Below are positions 1 to 8,183 of a stretch of DNA of 8,183 nucleotides, piece by piece. Position 1 is the stretch's first letter. Each line of letters starts with the position of its first letter. The translations under genes and the position numbers were made by a program. A model generated the notes under the pieces. It did not search any database. It worked only from the letters and a program-made list of their open reading frames with translations, and was not told the origin of the DNA. This DNA comes from Anaerolineales bacterium (GTDB lineage: Bacteria; Chloroflexota; Anaerolineae; Anaerolineales; DRMV01). The stretch lies in assembly GCA_015494815.1 (NCBI GenBank), contig WGAK01000014.1, forward strand, positions 1 through 8,183, written 5' to 3'.

Positions 1-452
<452 letters not shown>

Positions 453-456
<4 letters not shown>

Positions 457-1109
457 GGGCAGCCTTCCGGGGCATCAGGCTGGTCATCGGCTTTGGGTGG
501 GCGAGGCTGTGCCTTGTCCACACGGCGGGGGCGGCTGCGGGCATCGGCTTGCAACATGCGCCACAGGTCGCGGGCCAACGGGTCGGGGGCGGCGGCGTTG
601 GGGTTGTAGCGGTCCAGGTACCAGCGCAGCGGGTTTTCGGCAATGTAGCGTCGGATAGCATTCAACGCCCGCTCGTTGCGGATGATGTGCTCGTAATAGT
701 TGCGTTGCCACACGGGCACACCGGGCGTGCCTCGCAGCGTATTGATGCGGCGGGCAGAAAAGGTTTTCAACGCGCGCACAATTTCGGATAATGGGTGACG
801 GGTAGGGGCAGGTTTCAAACCTGCCCCTACCCCGATGGCGTCGGCGTCAAGAATAATGATAGCATGGATGTGGTTGGGCATAACGACAAACGCATCCAAT
901 TCCACATGGGCATAATGGTTGGGCAGGTCAAACCATGCCTCTCGCACAATTTCCCCGTATTCGTTCAACACCATTTCGCCATCCACGACTTGGCCGAACA
1001 ACGGCTGCCGCTTGTGGGTGCAGATGGTGACGAAATACGCGCCGGGTGCGCTGTAATCCCATCCCTTCAGACGGATAGATTTGCGGCGGCGACGGACGTG
1101 CTTGGGCAT
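453..1109 (-). CDS. REP-associated tyrosine transposase (RAYT), Y1/HUH endonuclease of the IS200-like superfamily
   Basis: This 218-residue protein belongs to the single-strand DNA transposases that nick and join with an HUH motif and one tyrosine. Residues 24-38 (AYFVTICTHKRQPLF) are the usual first strand. Residues 76-84 (VMPNHIHAI) hold the HUH pair H80 and H82. Residues 133-141 (VWQRNYYEH) and 151-163 (AIRRYIAENPLRW) are the conserved distal block; Y155 is my best candidate for the nucleophile. The catalytic parts look intact. Two oddities stand out: a palindrome-encoded insert at residues 93-104, and a charged, proline-rich tail of about 48 residues after residue 170, where many relatives end. 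The gene starts 27 bases after hsdM, with its own strong ribosome binding site, and its stop overlaps the hsdS start. No flanking IS ends or second transposon gene are seen. RAYTs are usually single-copy genes that act on REP palindromes rather than classical mobile elements; whether this one is active is unknown. Confidence 0.92.
463..468 (-). promoter_or_regulatory. Ribosome binding site of hsdS, inside the RAYT gene
   Basis: The minus strand reads GGAAGG six bases before the ATG at 456. It lies inside the last codons of the transposase gene, so ribosomes finishing that gene are placed directly at the hsdS start. It supports the start at 456 over the in-frame ATG at 447. Confidence 0.6.
800..832. 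repeat. Protein-coding REP-like palindrome inside the RAYT gene
   Basis: Bases 800-815 and 817-832 are perfect inverted complements, 16-base arms around a single C at 816; the core arm reads GGTAGGGGCAGGTTT. On the minus strand the element is read in frame as residues 93-104 of the transposase (GVGAGLKPAPTR), between the HUH strand and the following helix. From memory, similar GTAGGGGC-type palindromes are scattered through many bacterial genomes and the peptide GAGLKPAPT recurs in their proteins; this was not searched. Only one full copy occurs in this window. An alternative is a chance structure, but a 16-base perfect arm is very unlikely by chance. Confidence 0.85.
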
Positions 1110-1116
1110 GTTTTTC

Positions 1117-1125
1117 TCCCCTCCC
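1117..1125 (-). promoter_or_regulatory. Strong ribosome binding site of the RAYT gene
   Basis: The minus strand reads GGGAGGGGA, then GAAAAAC, then ATG at 1109. It sits in the 27-base gap after the hsdM stop, so the transposase has its own translation signal and does not depend only on readthrough from hsdM. Confidence 0.6.
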
Positions 1126-1136
1126 AGCAGAGGCGG

Positions 1137-2720
<1,584 letters not shown>

Positions 2721-2750
2721 TCTACGCTCCTGGCATTTTTGGCGGCCTCC

Positions 2751-5700
2751 TCACATATTCCTCCGATACCCGCCGCCGATTTCGTAGAACAGGCTCGTAA
2801 TCTGGCCCAGGCTGAGGTATTTCACCGCGTCCATGAGCACCGCGAAGACATTGCGGCCTTCGCGCGCGGCCCGGCGCAGTTCGTCCTTCCAGCGTTCGGC
2901 TTCGCGCGCGTTGCGCTGCCAGAAGGCCCGCAGGTTGGCAATCTGCTGCCGCTTTTCCTCGTCCGTGCTGCGCACCACTTCGTCCGGCACCTGGATGGGC
3001 GAGCCGTCCGGCCCTAAGAAGGTGTTCACGCCGATGATGGGCAGTTCGCCCGTCTCCTTCATGTGCTCGTAATACATGCTCTCTTCTTGAATCTTGGCCC
3101 GCTGATACATGCGCTCCATCGCGCCCAGCACGCCCCCGCGGCGGTCCAGGGCCCGAAATTCTTCCAGCACCCGGCGCTCCACCAGGTCGGTCAGGTAGCG
3201 GATGAAGTACGAGCCCTGCAGCGGGTTGTAGTTCTGCGTCAGCCCATACTCCCGGTTGATGATGAGTTGGATGGCCACGGCCCGCCGCACCGATTCCTCG
3301 GTGGGGGTGGTGATGGCCTCGTCGTACGCGTTGGTGTGCAGGCTGTTGCAGTTGTCCATGATGGCGTACAGGGCCTCTAAGGTGGTGCGGATGTCGTTGA
3401 AGGCCAGTTCTTGCGCGTGCAGGCTGCGGCCCGAAGTCTGGATGTGGTACTTCAGTTTCTGGCTGCGCGCGTCGCCGCCGTATTTGTGGCGGATGGCCTT
3501 GGCCCAAATGCGCCGCGCCACCCGCCCGATGACCGCGTACTCCGCGTCCATGCCGTTGGAGAAGAAGAAGGAGAAGTTACGCAAAAAGTCGTTCAGCGGC
3601 AGCCCGCGGGCCAGGTAGAGTTCCACATAGGTGAAGCCGTTGGCCAAGGTGAAGGCCAACTGAGTGATGGGATTGGCCCCGGCTTCGGCAATGTGGTACC
3701 CCGAAATGGACACCGAGTAGAAGTTGCGCACCCCGTGCTGCACGAAGTATTCTTGAATGTCGGCCATCAGGCGCAGCGAGTATTCGATGGAGAACAGCGC
3801 GGTGTTTTGGGCCTGGTCCTCTTTGAGGATGTCGGCCTGCACCGTGCCCCGGATGCGCCGCAGCGTCTCGGCCTTGATGTTCTCATAGACCTCGCGCGGC
3901 ACCACCGCGTCGCCCGGCACGCCCAGCAGCATCAGCCCCAAACCGTTGTGCCCTTGCGGCAGGGGACCGTGATACTGCGGCCGGGGAACGCCCCGTTCCG
4001 CGAAGTAGGCTTCGATGTTGGCTTCGGCCTCGGCCTCCAGGCCGTGTTCCCGAATATAAGCCTCCACTTGCTGGTCAATGGCCGCGTTGAAGAAAAAGGC
4101 CAGCATCATGGGCGCGGGGCCGTTGATGGTCATCGAAACCGAGGTGTGGCGATGCGCCAGGTCGAAGCCCGAGTAGAGTTTCTTGGCATCGTCCACCGTG
4201 GCTACGCTCACGCCCGAGTTGCCGATTTTGCCGTAGATGTCGGGCCGCTCGTCGGGGTCCTGGCCGTAGAGGGTCACCGAGTCGAACGCGGTCGAGAGGC
4301 GCTTGAAGGGGTGCCCATAGGCCAGGAAGTGGAAGCGGCGGTTGGTGCGTTCGGGCGTGCCTTCGCCTGCGAACATGCGGATGGGCTCTTCGTCGGGGTT
4401 CTTCAGCGGATACACCCCCGCGGTGTAGGGGAACTCGCCGGGCACGTTCTCCTGCCGGCTCCAGCGCACCCGTTCGCCCCAGTCGTCGGTGTCGGGCAGG
4501 GCAATGCGCGGGATTTTGGTGTGCGACAGGGTTTCTTTGTACATGGGCTGTTCGATGACCCGGTTGCGCACCTGGTAGCGAAAGACCTCGGCCCGGTAGC
4601 GCGCCATCTTGTCGTCCCAGCCCTCTAACGTGGCCCGCACTTCGGGATCCAGTTGCGCGGCCACCTGCTCGGCCTCGGTTTCCAGCGCGGCCACCAGGGT
4701 GGCGTTCTCGTCCCGCTCCCGCAGGGCCTCGGCGGCCAGGCGCAGGCTTTGCCAGCGGCGGGCCAGGTCGGCTTGCGCTTCGGTGGCGCGGTTGTACTTC
4801 TCGATGGTGTCCGCGATTTCGCCCAGATAGTGGGCCCGGTCGGGCGGGATGAGCGCGCTCTTGTGGGGCAGGCGATAGGCCGCGGGGTAGCGGGTGGGGA
4901 AGGTCACCCCGGCCTTGGCCGCAATGCGGTCCAAAATCCCCCGATACGCGGTGTCCATGCCGGGGTCGTTGAAATACGACGCCATGGTGGCGTATACGGG
5001 CAGGTCTTCGTCGGCCGCGGTGAACAGCATGTGATTGCGGCGATACTGCTTGCGCACATCCCGCAGCGCGTCTTCCGCGCCGGGCTTGTCGAATTTGTTG
5101 ATGATGACCACGTCCGCGTAGTCCAGCATGTTGATTTTTTCCAACTGCGTGGCCGCGCCGTATTCGGGCGTCATCACATACACGGCCACATCCACCAGGT
5201 CCACGATGGAGGTATCGGCCTGGCCGATGCCCGTGGACTCCAGCACGATGAGGTCGTAGCCGGCCAGTTTGGCCAGTTCCAGAGCCTCGCGCACCGCAGG
5301 CGACAGGGCCGCGGACGCGCCGCGGGTGGCCAGGCTGCGCATGAAGACCCGCTCGTCATAGATGGCGTTCATGCGGATGCGGTCGCCCAGCAACGCGCCG
5401 CCGGTCTTGCGGCGGGTGGGGTCCACCGAGATGATGGCCACGCGCTTGCGCGGGAATTCGTTGAGGAAGCGGCGCACGAACTCGTCCACCACGGTGGATT
5501 TGCCCGCGCCGCCGGTGCCGGTGAAGCCCACCACGGGCGCGGTGGCGTGGCCGTTGGCCTGGGCGGCCAGGGTGTGCAGTTGCGCGTGCCAGGCCCGCCA
5601 TTCGTCGGGATGGTTTTCGGCCAGGGTGATGGCCCGGGCCAGGGCCAGGCGGTCGCCCTGCAGCAGCGCGTGCAGTTGCTGCGGATCCTGGGCGAAAATG

Positions 5701-6191
5701 TTGGGCAGGTCGAAGTCGCACTGCTGCAGCACATCGTTAATCATGCCCTGCAGGCCCATGCGCCGGCCATCGTCGGGCGAATAGATGCGGATGTCGTGGC
5801 GGGCCAGTTCCTCGATTTCGTGGGGCAAAATGGTGCCGCCTCCGCCGCCCACCACCCGCACATGGCTCAGCCCCAGGTCGTTCAGTTGCTGGCGCAGGTA
5901 GGTGAAGAACTCCATGTGGCCGCCCTGGTACGAGGTCACGGCCACGCCCTGCACATCTTCCTCCACCGCGGCCTTGACCAGTTCGGCCACCGAGCGGTTG
6001 TGGCCCAGGTGGATGACCTCCGCGCCCGTGGCCTGCATGATGCGGCGCATCAGGTTGATGGCCGCGTCGTGGCCGTCGAACAAACTGGCCGCGGTCACAA
6101 TGCGCACCGCGTGCCGCGGGCGATAGGGCTCGGTCACCGGCGCAGGGGCCTTGGCGGCCCGATGAACGGCAGAGGATGCGGCTTGGGTCAT
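2751..6191 (-). CDS. icmF: Fused acyl-CoA mutase IcmF (isobutyryl-CoA mutase type, adenosylcobalamin-dependent)
   Basis: The 1146-residue protein joins mutase and chaperone in one chain. It would interconvert isobutyryl-CoA and n-butyryl-CoA (branched-chain acyl metabolism), with a GTPase domain guarding cofactor loading. Numbering from the ATG at 6191: the B12-binding domain comes first, about 28-140, with DGHDAAIN and axial ligand H41, then SYQGGH and GGGGGT. The MeaB-like GTPase follows at about 218-430, with P-loop GTGGAGKS at 225-232, a Walker-B-like region VLESTGIGQ, and NKFD at 365-368. The linker is followed by the mutase barrel, about 550-1050, with FDSVTLYG, TSVSMTINGPAP and SGYH (H833). 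Aligned by eye to methylmalonyl-CoA mutase, the substrate-carboxylate Tyr and Arg are Phe620 (RRFHFL) and Gln795 (AQNT), the isobutyryl-CoA mutase pattern. The end (EIGGGYRRNM) is typical of IcmF. An in-frame TTG at 6221 would add ten residues, but it falls in the T-rich terminator tail, while ATG 6191 has GAGGAG six bases upstream. Related pivalyl- or isovaleryl-CoA mutases cannot be excluded. Confidence 0.95.
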   Translation of the reverse strand: MTQAASSAVHRAAKAPAPVTEPYRPRHAVRIVTAASLFDGHDAAINLMRRIMQATGAEVIHLGHNRSVAELVKAAVEEDVQGVAVTSYQGGHMEFFTYLRQQLNDLGLSHVRVVGGGGGTILPHEIEELARHDIRIYSPDDGRRMGLQGMINDVLQQCDFDLPNIFAQDPQQLHALLQGDRLALARAITLAENHPDEWRAWHAQLHTLAAQANGHATAPVVGFTGTGGAGKSTVVDEFVRRFLNEFPRKRVAIISVDPTRRKTGGALLGDRIRMNAIYDERVFMRSLATRGASAALSPAVREALELAKLAGYDLIVLESTGIGQADTSIVDLVDVAVYVMTPEYGAATQLEKINMLDYADVVIINKFDKPGAEDALRDVRKQYRRNHMLFTAADEDLPVYATMASYFNDPGMDTAYRGILDRIAAKAGVTFPTRYPAAYRLPHKSALIPPDRAHYLGEIADTIEKYNRATEAQADLARRWQSLRLAAEALRERDENATLVAALETEAEQVAAQLDPEVRATLEGWDDKMARYRAEVFRYQVRNRVIEQPMYKETLSHTKIPRIALPDTDDWGERVRWSRQENVPGEFPYTAGVYPLKNPDEEPIRMFAGEGTPERTNRRFHFLAYGHPFKRLSTAFDSVTLYGQDPDERPDIYGKIGNSGVSVATVDDAKKLYSGFDLAHRHTSVSMTINGPAPMMLAFFFNAAIDQQVEAYIREHGLEAEAEANIEAYFAERGVPRPQYHGPLPQGHNGLGLMLLGVPGDAVVPREVYENIKAETLRRIRGTVQADILKEDQAQNTALFSIEYSLRLMADIQEYFVQHGVRNFYSVSISGYHIAEAGANPITQLAFTLANGFTYVELYLARGLPLNDFLRNFSFFFSNGMDAEYAVIGRVARRIWAKAIRHKYGGDARSQKLKYHIQTSGRSLHAQELAFNDIRTTLEALYAIMDNCNSLHTNAYDEAITTPTEESVRRAVAIQLIINREYGLTQNYNPLQGSYFIRYLTDLVERRVLEEFRALDRRGGVLGAMERMYQRAKIQEESMYYEHMKETGELPIIGVNTFLGPDGSPIQVPDEVVRSTDEEKRQQIANLRAFWQRNAREAERWKDELRRAAREGRNVFAVLMDAVKYLSLGQITSLFYEIGGGYRRNM

Positions 6192-6197
6192 GGTGCT

Positions 6198-6203
6198 CTC
6201 CTC
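6198..6203 (-). promoter_or_regulatory. Ribosome binding site that sets the icmF start
   Basis: The minus strand reads GAGGAG, then AGCACC, then ATG at 6191. This strong site with six-base spacing decides for ATG 6191 over the longer TTG start at 6221. Confidence 0.75.
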
Positions 6204-6217
6204 GTCAGCGGGGATGG

Positions 6218-6245
6218 ACAAAACAGGGCGCCCTCGCGGACGCCC
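6218..6245 (-). terminator. Probable intrinsic terminator or attenuator between argF and icmF
   Basis: On the minus strand GGGCGTCC (6245-6238), loop GCGA, and GGGCGCCC (6233-6226) form an eight-pair stem with one G-T pair and a GNRA-type loop. It is followed by TGTTTTG, a short interrupted T tract. The hairpin lies 19 bases after the argF stop and 26 bases before the icmF start (to the end of the T tract). I see no convincing promoter between the hairpin and icmF. Either icmF is expressed by partial readthrough, or its promoter is inside argF. The T tract is weak, so termination is likely incomplete. Confidence 0.55.
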
Positions 6246-6264
6246 GTAGCGTGTGCCGTGTGCT

Positions 6265-7200
6265 TCAAACGCCGAACACTTCGACCAGAATGCCTTTCTG
6301 CGCGTGCAGGCGGTTGTGCGCCTGCTGAAAGACCACCGACTGGGGCCCGTCCATGACCTCGTCGGTGATTTCGTAGCCCCGATGGGCGGGCAGGCAGTGC
6401 ATCACGATGGTCGTAGGCTTGGCCTTGGCCAGCAAGGCCGCGTTCACCTGATAGGGCGGAAAGACCCGCATGCGCTTTTGGGCCTCCTCTTCCTGGCCCA
6501 TGCTCACCCAGGTGTCGGTATAGATGACATCCGCGTCGGCCACGGCCTCGGCGGGGTCGTGGAGCAAGGCGATGGTGCTGCCGCTGGCCTCGGCAAAGGC
6601 CCGGGCCTGGGCCACCGCGTCGGCGGGGGGCTCATAGCCCTGGGGGCCCACCCAGGTGAAATGCGCGCCCAACTTGGCCGCCGCGTGCATGAGCGAGACG
6701 GCCACGTTGTTGCCGTCGCCCACGAAGGTGATGCGCAGCCCCTTGAGGCGGCCAAAGTGCTCGTACATGGTGAGCATGTCGGCCATGGCCTGGCAGGGGT
6801 GGTTGTAGTCGCTCAGGCCGTTGATGACCGGCACATCGGCCCAACGGGCCAGTTCCAGCACATGCTCGTGGTCGAACACCCGGGCCATGATGGCGTCCAC
6901 ATAGCCGGCCAGCACCCGGGCCACATCCGAGATGGCCTCCCGTTTGCCCAGGCCGATTTCCTGCGGGCCCAAATAGAAGGCATAACCGCCCAGATGCTGC
7001 ATGGCCATCTCGAACGACACCCGCGTGCGCAAACTGGGCTTTTGGAAGACCATGCCCAACGACTTGCCCGCCAGCAGCGGCGGGTTCATGCCGTCCTGCT
7101 GCCATTGGCGCTTCAAATCCATCGCGCGGCGCAACATGCGCCACAATTCCTCGGCCGAAAAATCGGCAATGGCCAGAAAATCGCGCTTGGCACCGCTCAT
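6265..7200 (-). CDS. argF: Ornithine carbamoyltransferase
   Basis: The 311-residue protein would join carbamoyl phosphate and ornithine to give citrulline in arginine synthesis, in the cytoplasm. Residues 54-60 read KPSLRTR, the carbamoyl-phosphate loop (the more common form is STRTR). Other family motifs follow in order: HPCQ at 134-137, DGNN at 162-165, the ornithine-side loop DTWVSMGQE at 229-237, and the active-site HCLPAHRG at 268-275. These motifs and the length are typical of anabolic OTCase rather than aspartate carbamoyltransferase. The ATG at 7200 has CAGGAG at 7208-7213 with seven-base spacing. The reading frame stays open upstream to about 8181, but that extension is antisense to the kinase gene, lacks family similarity and is excluded. 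No other arginine gene is in the window. Expression probably comes from the TATAAT at 7228-7233. Confidence 0.96.
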   Translation of the reverse strand: MSGAKRDFLAIADFSAEELWRMLRRAMDLKRQWQQDGMNPPLLAGKSLGMVFQKPSLRTRVSFEMAMQHLGGYAFYLGPQEIGLGKREAISDVARVLAGYVDAIMARVFDHEHVLELARWADVPVINGLSDYNHPCQAMADMLTMYEHFGRLKGLRITFVGDGNNVAVSLMHAAAKLGAHFTWVGPQGYEPPADAVAQARAFAEASGSTIALLHDPAEAVADADVIYTDTWVSMGQEEEAQKRMRVFPPYQVNAALLAKAKPTTIVMHCLPAHRGYEITDEVMDGPQSVVFQQAHNRLHAQKGILVEVFGV

Positions 7201-7227
7201 GAGGCTTCTCCTGTGGGGGGTGTCCAC

Positions 7228-7233
7228 ATTATA
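7228..7233 (-). promoter_or_regulatory. Likely -10 box of the argF promoter
   Basis: The minus strand reads a perfect TATAAT here. Transcription would begin near 7221, leaving a leader of about 20 bases that contains the CAGGAG ribosome binding site. No good -35 hexamer is seen at 16-18 bases; the expected position reads ACCCCA and overlaps the opposing -10 box. GGTGT at 7219-7223 and ACACC at 7234-7238 form a short inverted repeat around the box, a possible but weak operator. Confidence 0.55.
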
Positions 7234-7255
7234 ACACCGCTGCCTGGGGGTGGGG

Positions 7256-7261
7256 TATAAT
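7256..7261 (+). promoter_or_regulatory. Likely -10 box of the ROK kinase promoter
   Basis: A perfect TATAAT lies 20 bases before the kinase ATG. Transcription would start near 7268, giving a very short leader of about 14 bases. The expected -35 region (around 7233-7238) shows no consensus and overlaps the -10 box of the divergent argF promoter. G-rich DNA lies between the boxes. Confidence 0.55.
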
Positions 7262-7281
7262 CGCGGCCACACGGGGGCGCG

Positions 7282-8183
7282 ATGTCTCATGAAGTTATCC
7301 TGGTCGCGGATATCGGGGGTACCCGCTTGCGGGTGGCGGCCGTGGCCGCGGAGGTGGGGGAAGGGCCTCCGGCCTGGCTGCGCCGCGCGCAGCAGCCCAC
7401 GCCTCGCACCGCGCCGACCGCGGGGCTGCTGCGCGCCTTGCGGGCCGTTCGGCCGCCGGGGGCGCGGGTGGTGCGGGTCGCGTTGGCCGTGGCCGGTTTC
7501 GTGGACGCCGCGCGCGGCGAGGTATTGCTCGCGCCTAACATCCCGGGTTGGCGGGACGAACCCCTGGCCGCGCGGGTGCAGGCGGCTTTGGCTGCCCCCG
7601 TGGTGGTGCTCAACGATGCCAACGCCGCGGCCTTGGGCGAGGCCACCTGGGGCGCGGGTCGTGGGCACAGGGCCGTGTTGTTCGTCACCGTAAGCACGGG
7701 CGTGGGCGGTGGCTGGGTGGTGGACGGTCGGATATGGGGCGGCGCGCGCGGCCTGGCAGGCGAGGTGGGACACCTGACCGTGGACCCCGCGGGCCCGCGC
7801 TGTTCGTGCGGGCAACCGGGGCATCTGGAGGCGATGGCCTCGGGCTGGGCCATTGCCCAGGCCGCCCGGCAGGCCACCGGCCGCGCGTGGGAGGCGCATC
7901 AGGTGGCCGCGGCCGCGCATCGCGGCGAGCCCTGGGCCCGGCAGGTGCTCACGCGCGCCGGCGCAGCCCTGGGCCGCGCCCTGGCCGACCTGAGCCATGT
8001 GCTCACCCCCGACATCATCATCCTGGGCGGCGGGGTCACCCGCAGCGGGCCGTTGTGGTGGCAGGCCGTGCAGCAGGCCTACGCGCGGGCCCTCATGCAC
8101 CCGGCCTTCGCCGCGCCCGTGCGCGCGGCCGTACTGGGCGACGACGCGGGCCTGGTCGGCGCGTGGGTCGCGGCGCGCCAACA
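7282..8183 (+). CDS. ROK-family sugar kinase (glucokinase-like), cut at the right window edge
   Basis: This frame runs from ATG 7282 to the edge without a stop, 300 codons, nearly a full-length ROK protein. Members phosphorylate glucose, N-acetylmannosamine or similar sugars with ATP, or act as repressors. No N-terminal helix-turn-helix precedes the fold here, so a kinase is more likely. Residues 10-14 (DIGGT) are the phosphate loop. Residues 110-117 (LNDANAAA) contain the presumed catalytic base D112. Residues 138-144 (STGVGGG) and 161-164 (EVGH) follow. The zinc-binding block is CSCGQPGHLE at 174-183, in which the usual third Cys is His181. Residues 244-251 (DIIILGGG) are the distal ATP-site strand. 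The weak G-run at 7273-7277 may serve as ribosome binding site. The gene is divergent from argF. The exact sugar cannot be read from the sequence. Confidence 0.9.
   Translation, partial: MSHEVILVADIGGTRLRVAAVAAEVGEGPPAWLRRAQQPTPRTAPTAGLLRALRAVRPPGARVVRVALAVAGFVDAARGEVLLAPNIPGWRDEPLAARVQAALAAPVVVLNDANAAALGEATWGAGRGHRAVLFVTVSTGVGGGWVVDGRIWGGARGLAGEVGHLTVDPAGPRCSCGQPGHLEAMASGWAIAQAARQATGRAWEAHQVAAAAHRGEPWARQVLTRAGAALGRALADLSHVLTPDIIILGGGVTRSGPLWWQAVQQAYARALMHPAFAAPVRAAVLGDDAGLVGAWVAARQ

Noticed and set aside
6192..6221. TTG start at 6221 for icmF
   Set aside because: It would place the start in the T tract of the hairpin and lacks a ribosome binding site, unlike ATG 6191.
4653..6356. 567-codon plus-strand frame opposite icmF
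   Set aside because: Long antisense frames are expected in GC-rich genes. The translation is rich in Gly, His, Val and Gln without motifs, and icmF on the other strand is certain.
7215..7277. Several G-runs in the argF-kinase gap as a possible G-quadruplex
   Set aside because: The runs are separated by a loop of about 25 bases and by an AT-rich box, so a stable quadruplex is unlikely.
7201..8181. Upstream extension of the argF frame giving a 638-residue protein
   Set aside because: The added part is antisense to the ROK kinase, is low-complexity in composition, and the true start at 7200 has a good ribosome binding site and family-typical N-terminus.

Overview
The window is GC-rich, gene-dense bacterial DNA (the left 120 bases are about 36% GC by hand count, most of the rest is clearly above 60%). 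It carries six protein genes. Five lie on the minus strand and run right to left: argF, icmF, hsdM, a RAYT-type transposase, and hsdS. One ROK-family sugar kinase is transcribed the other way at the right end. The hsdS gene and the kinase gene run off the window edges. No stretch longer than about 300 bases lacks a gene, and I saw no rRNA, tRNA or CRISPR array. The gene content, GC-rich codon use and the style of the RAYT with its palindrome resemble Chloroflexota (Anaerolineae-like) genomes. That assignment is an inference from memory of protein families, not a search result.

Right part (6192-8183): an 81-base intergenic gap separates divergent argF (ornithine carbamoyltransferase) and the ROK kinase. 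It holds two perfect TATAAT boxes pointing outward, so the two promoters overlap back to back. argF ends at 6265 and is followed by a GC-rich hairpin with a T-rich tail, a probable terminator or attenuator, before icmF.

Middle (2751-6191): a single-chain, adenosylcobalamin-dependent acyl-CoA mutase of the IcmF type. It joins a B12-binding domain, a MeaB-like GTPase chaperone domain and the mutase barrel. The residues at the two substrate-selecting positions are Phe and Gln, as in isobutyryl-CoA mutases, not Tyr and Arg as in methylmalonyl-CoA mutase.

Left part (1-2720): a type I restriction-modification cassette begins only 30 bases after icmF. It contains hsdM (N6-adenine methyltransferase, with an NPMW catalytic motif) and hsdS (DNA specificity subunit, first 152 codons only). 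An intact 218-codon HUH/Y1 transposase gene of the RAYT family sits between them. The RAYT stop codon overlaps the hsdS start codon (ATGA), and 27 bases separate hsdM from RAYT, so the three genes look like one translationally coupled unit. Inside the RAYT gene lies a 33-base near-perfect palindrome that is translated in frame as G-V-G-A-G-L-K-P-A-P-T-R. hsdR is not visible and may lie beyond the left edge.

The most interesting signal is this hsdM-RAYT-hsdS arrangement together with the protein-coding palindrome. The remaining genes look like ordinary metabolism.
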